From an uncultured Parasphingopyxis sp. (GTDB taxonomy: Bacteria > Pseudomonadota > Alphaproteobacteria > Sphingomonadales > Sphingomonadaceae), in assembly GCA_947259005.1 (NCBI GenBank), contig CAMYKP010000008.1, positions 1-64,000 of the forward strand: 64,000 bases of DNA. Direction: 5' to 3'. The translations under genes and the position numbers were made by a program. Below, piece after piece: positions 63,948 through 64,000 of this stretch (the stretch's first letter is position 1; every line of letters begins with the position of its first letter). Below the pieces are notes generated by a model. The model was not told the origin of the DNA and searched no databases. It saw only the letters and a list, made by a program, of their open reading frames with translations.

Positions 63948-64000
63948 ATGGCCGCGAGAATTGAACCGATACAGGCCGACGCACTGAAAGGCGTCGCGCA
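63948..64000 (+). CDS. pgeF: Start of a PgeF-type (laccase-domain) protein, cut by the window end
   Basis: The last 53 bases encode MAARIEPIQADALKGVA and run off the window. AGGAG stands six bases before the ATG. The short N-terminus fits the beginning of PgeF/YfiH peptidoglycan-editing proteins, and the order lgt - COG1565 methyltransferase - pgeF is usual in sphingomonads. The sequence shown is too short to prove it. Confidence 0.6.
   Translation, partial: MAARIEPIQADALKGVA

Noticed and set aside
1..64000. CRISPR array
   Set aside because: No regularly spaced direct repeats were seen; the only repeated units are short hairpins with irregular spacing.

Overview
The window looks like chromosome of a sphingomonad-type alphaproteobacterium. 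This is inferred from gene content: a 1.5-kilo-residue NAD-glutamate dehydrogenase, phaB, the order lgt / COG1565 methyltransferase / pgeF, a DUF3489-DUF2924-serine recombinase module, and a ParB-methylase / DUF5681 / terminase trio. The right third (from the tRNA-Thr at about 46.3 kb) reads as ordinary housekeeping sequence. The left two thirds is accessory DNA dominated by metal resistance.

Layout. 0-5 kb: the 5' end of an IS5-like transposase gene, a VOC-fold gene, then a compact three-gene phage packaging-type module (ParB/DNA methylase, DUF5681, terminase large subunit) without any capsid genes. 5-6.5 kb: PepSY membrane protein and a methyltransferase. 6.6-11.7 kb (minus): a copper operon csoR - two small secreted Cys/His/Met-rich proteins - copA multicopper oxidase - copB - DUF2231 - DUF411. 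11.8-17.2 kb (plus): a membrane protein, a DUF5676 protein and a YHS-type Cu(I) P1B-ATPase followed by a methyltransferase and an APC permease. Three 17-bp operators with the pattern ATACCC-N5-GGGTAT sit in front of csoR, the DUF5676 gene and the ATPase and define a probable CsoR regulon.

17.2-28 kb: a short CDF transporter, a membrane protein, an NTF2-like secreted protein, the minus-strand cusF-C-B(F)-A Cu/Ag efflux operon, and divergently dmeR-dmeF, in which the regulator has the four RcnR metal ligands (H3, C35, H60, H64). 28.3-36.8 kb: a czc-type operon (small His/Cys protein, czcC, czcB, czcA, DUF190, SpoIIAA-like, two CDF transporters). 37-39.7 kb: a lower-GC MerR-controlled operon with a CDF-like transporter and two tandem ICMT-type membrane methyltransferases. 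40-46.1 kb: a mobile/defence segment with a primase (toprim) remnant, a PHP-SMC (TrlF-type) ATPase and the DUF3489-DUF2924-recombinase module.

46.3-64 kb: tRNA-Thr(CGT), a PAS-like protein, NAD-glutamate dehydrogenase, an RHH protein, phaB, a GGDEF-EAL-PilZ protein, a minus-strand run (HD-domain protein, UMF1-type MFS, an orphan IorB-like molybdenum hydroxylase subunit, hemH), then lgt, a COG1565 methyltransferase and the start of pgeF. Together the accessory genes give a cell with periplasmic copper oxidation, cytosolic Cu(I) export, and trans-envelope export of Cu/Ag and of Co/Zn/Cd-type ions, each unit with its own metal sensor or operator.
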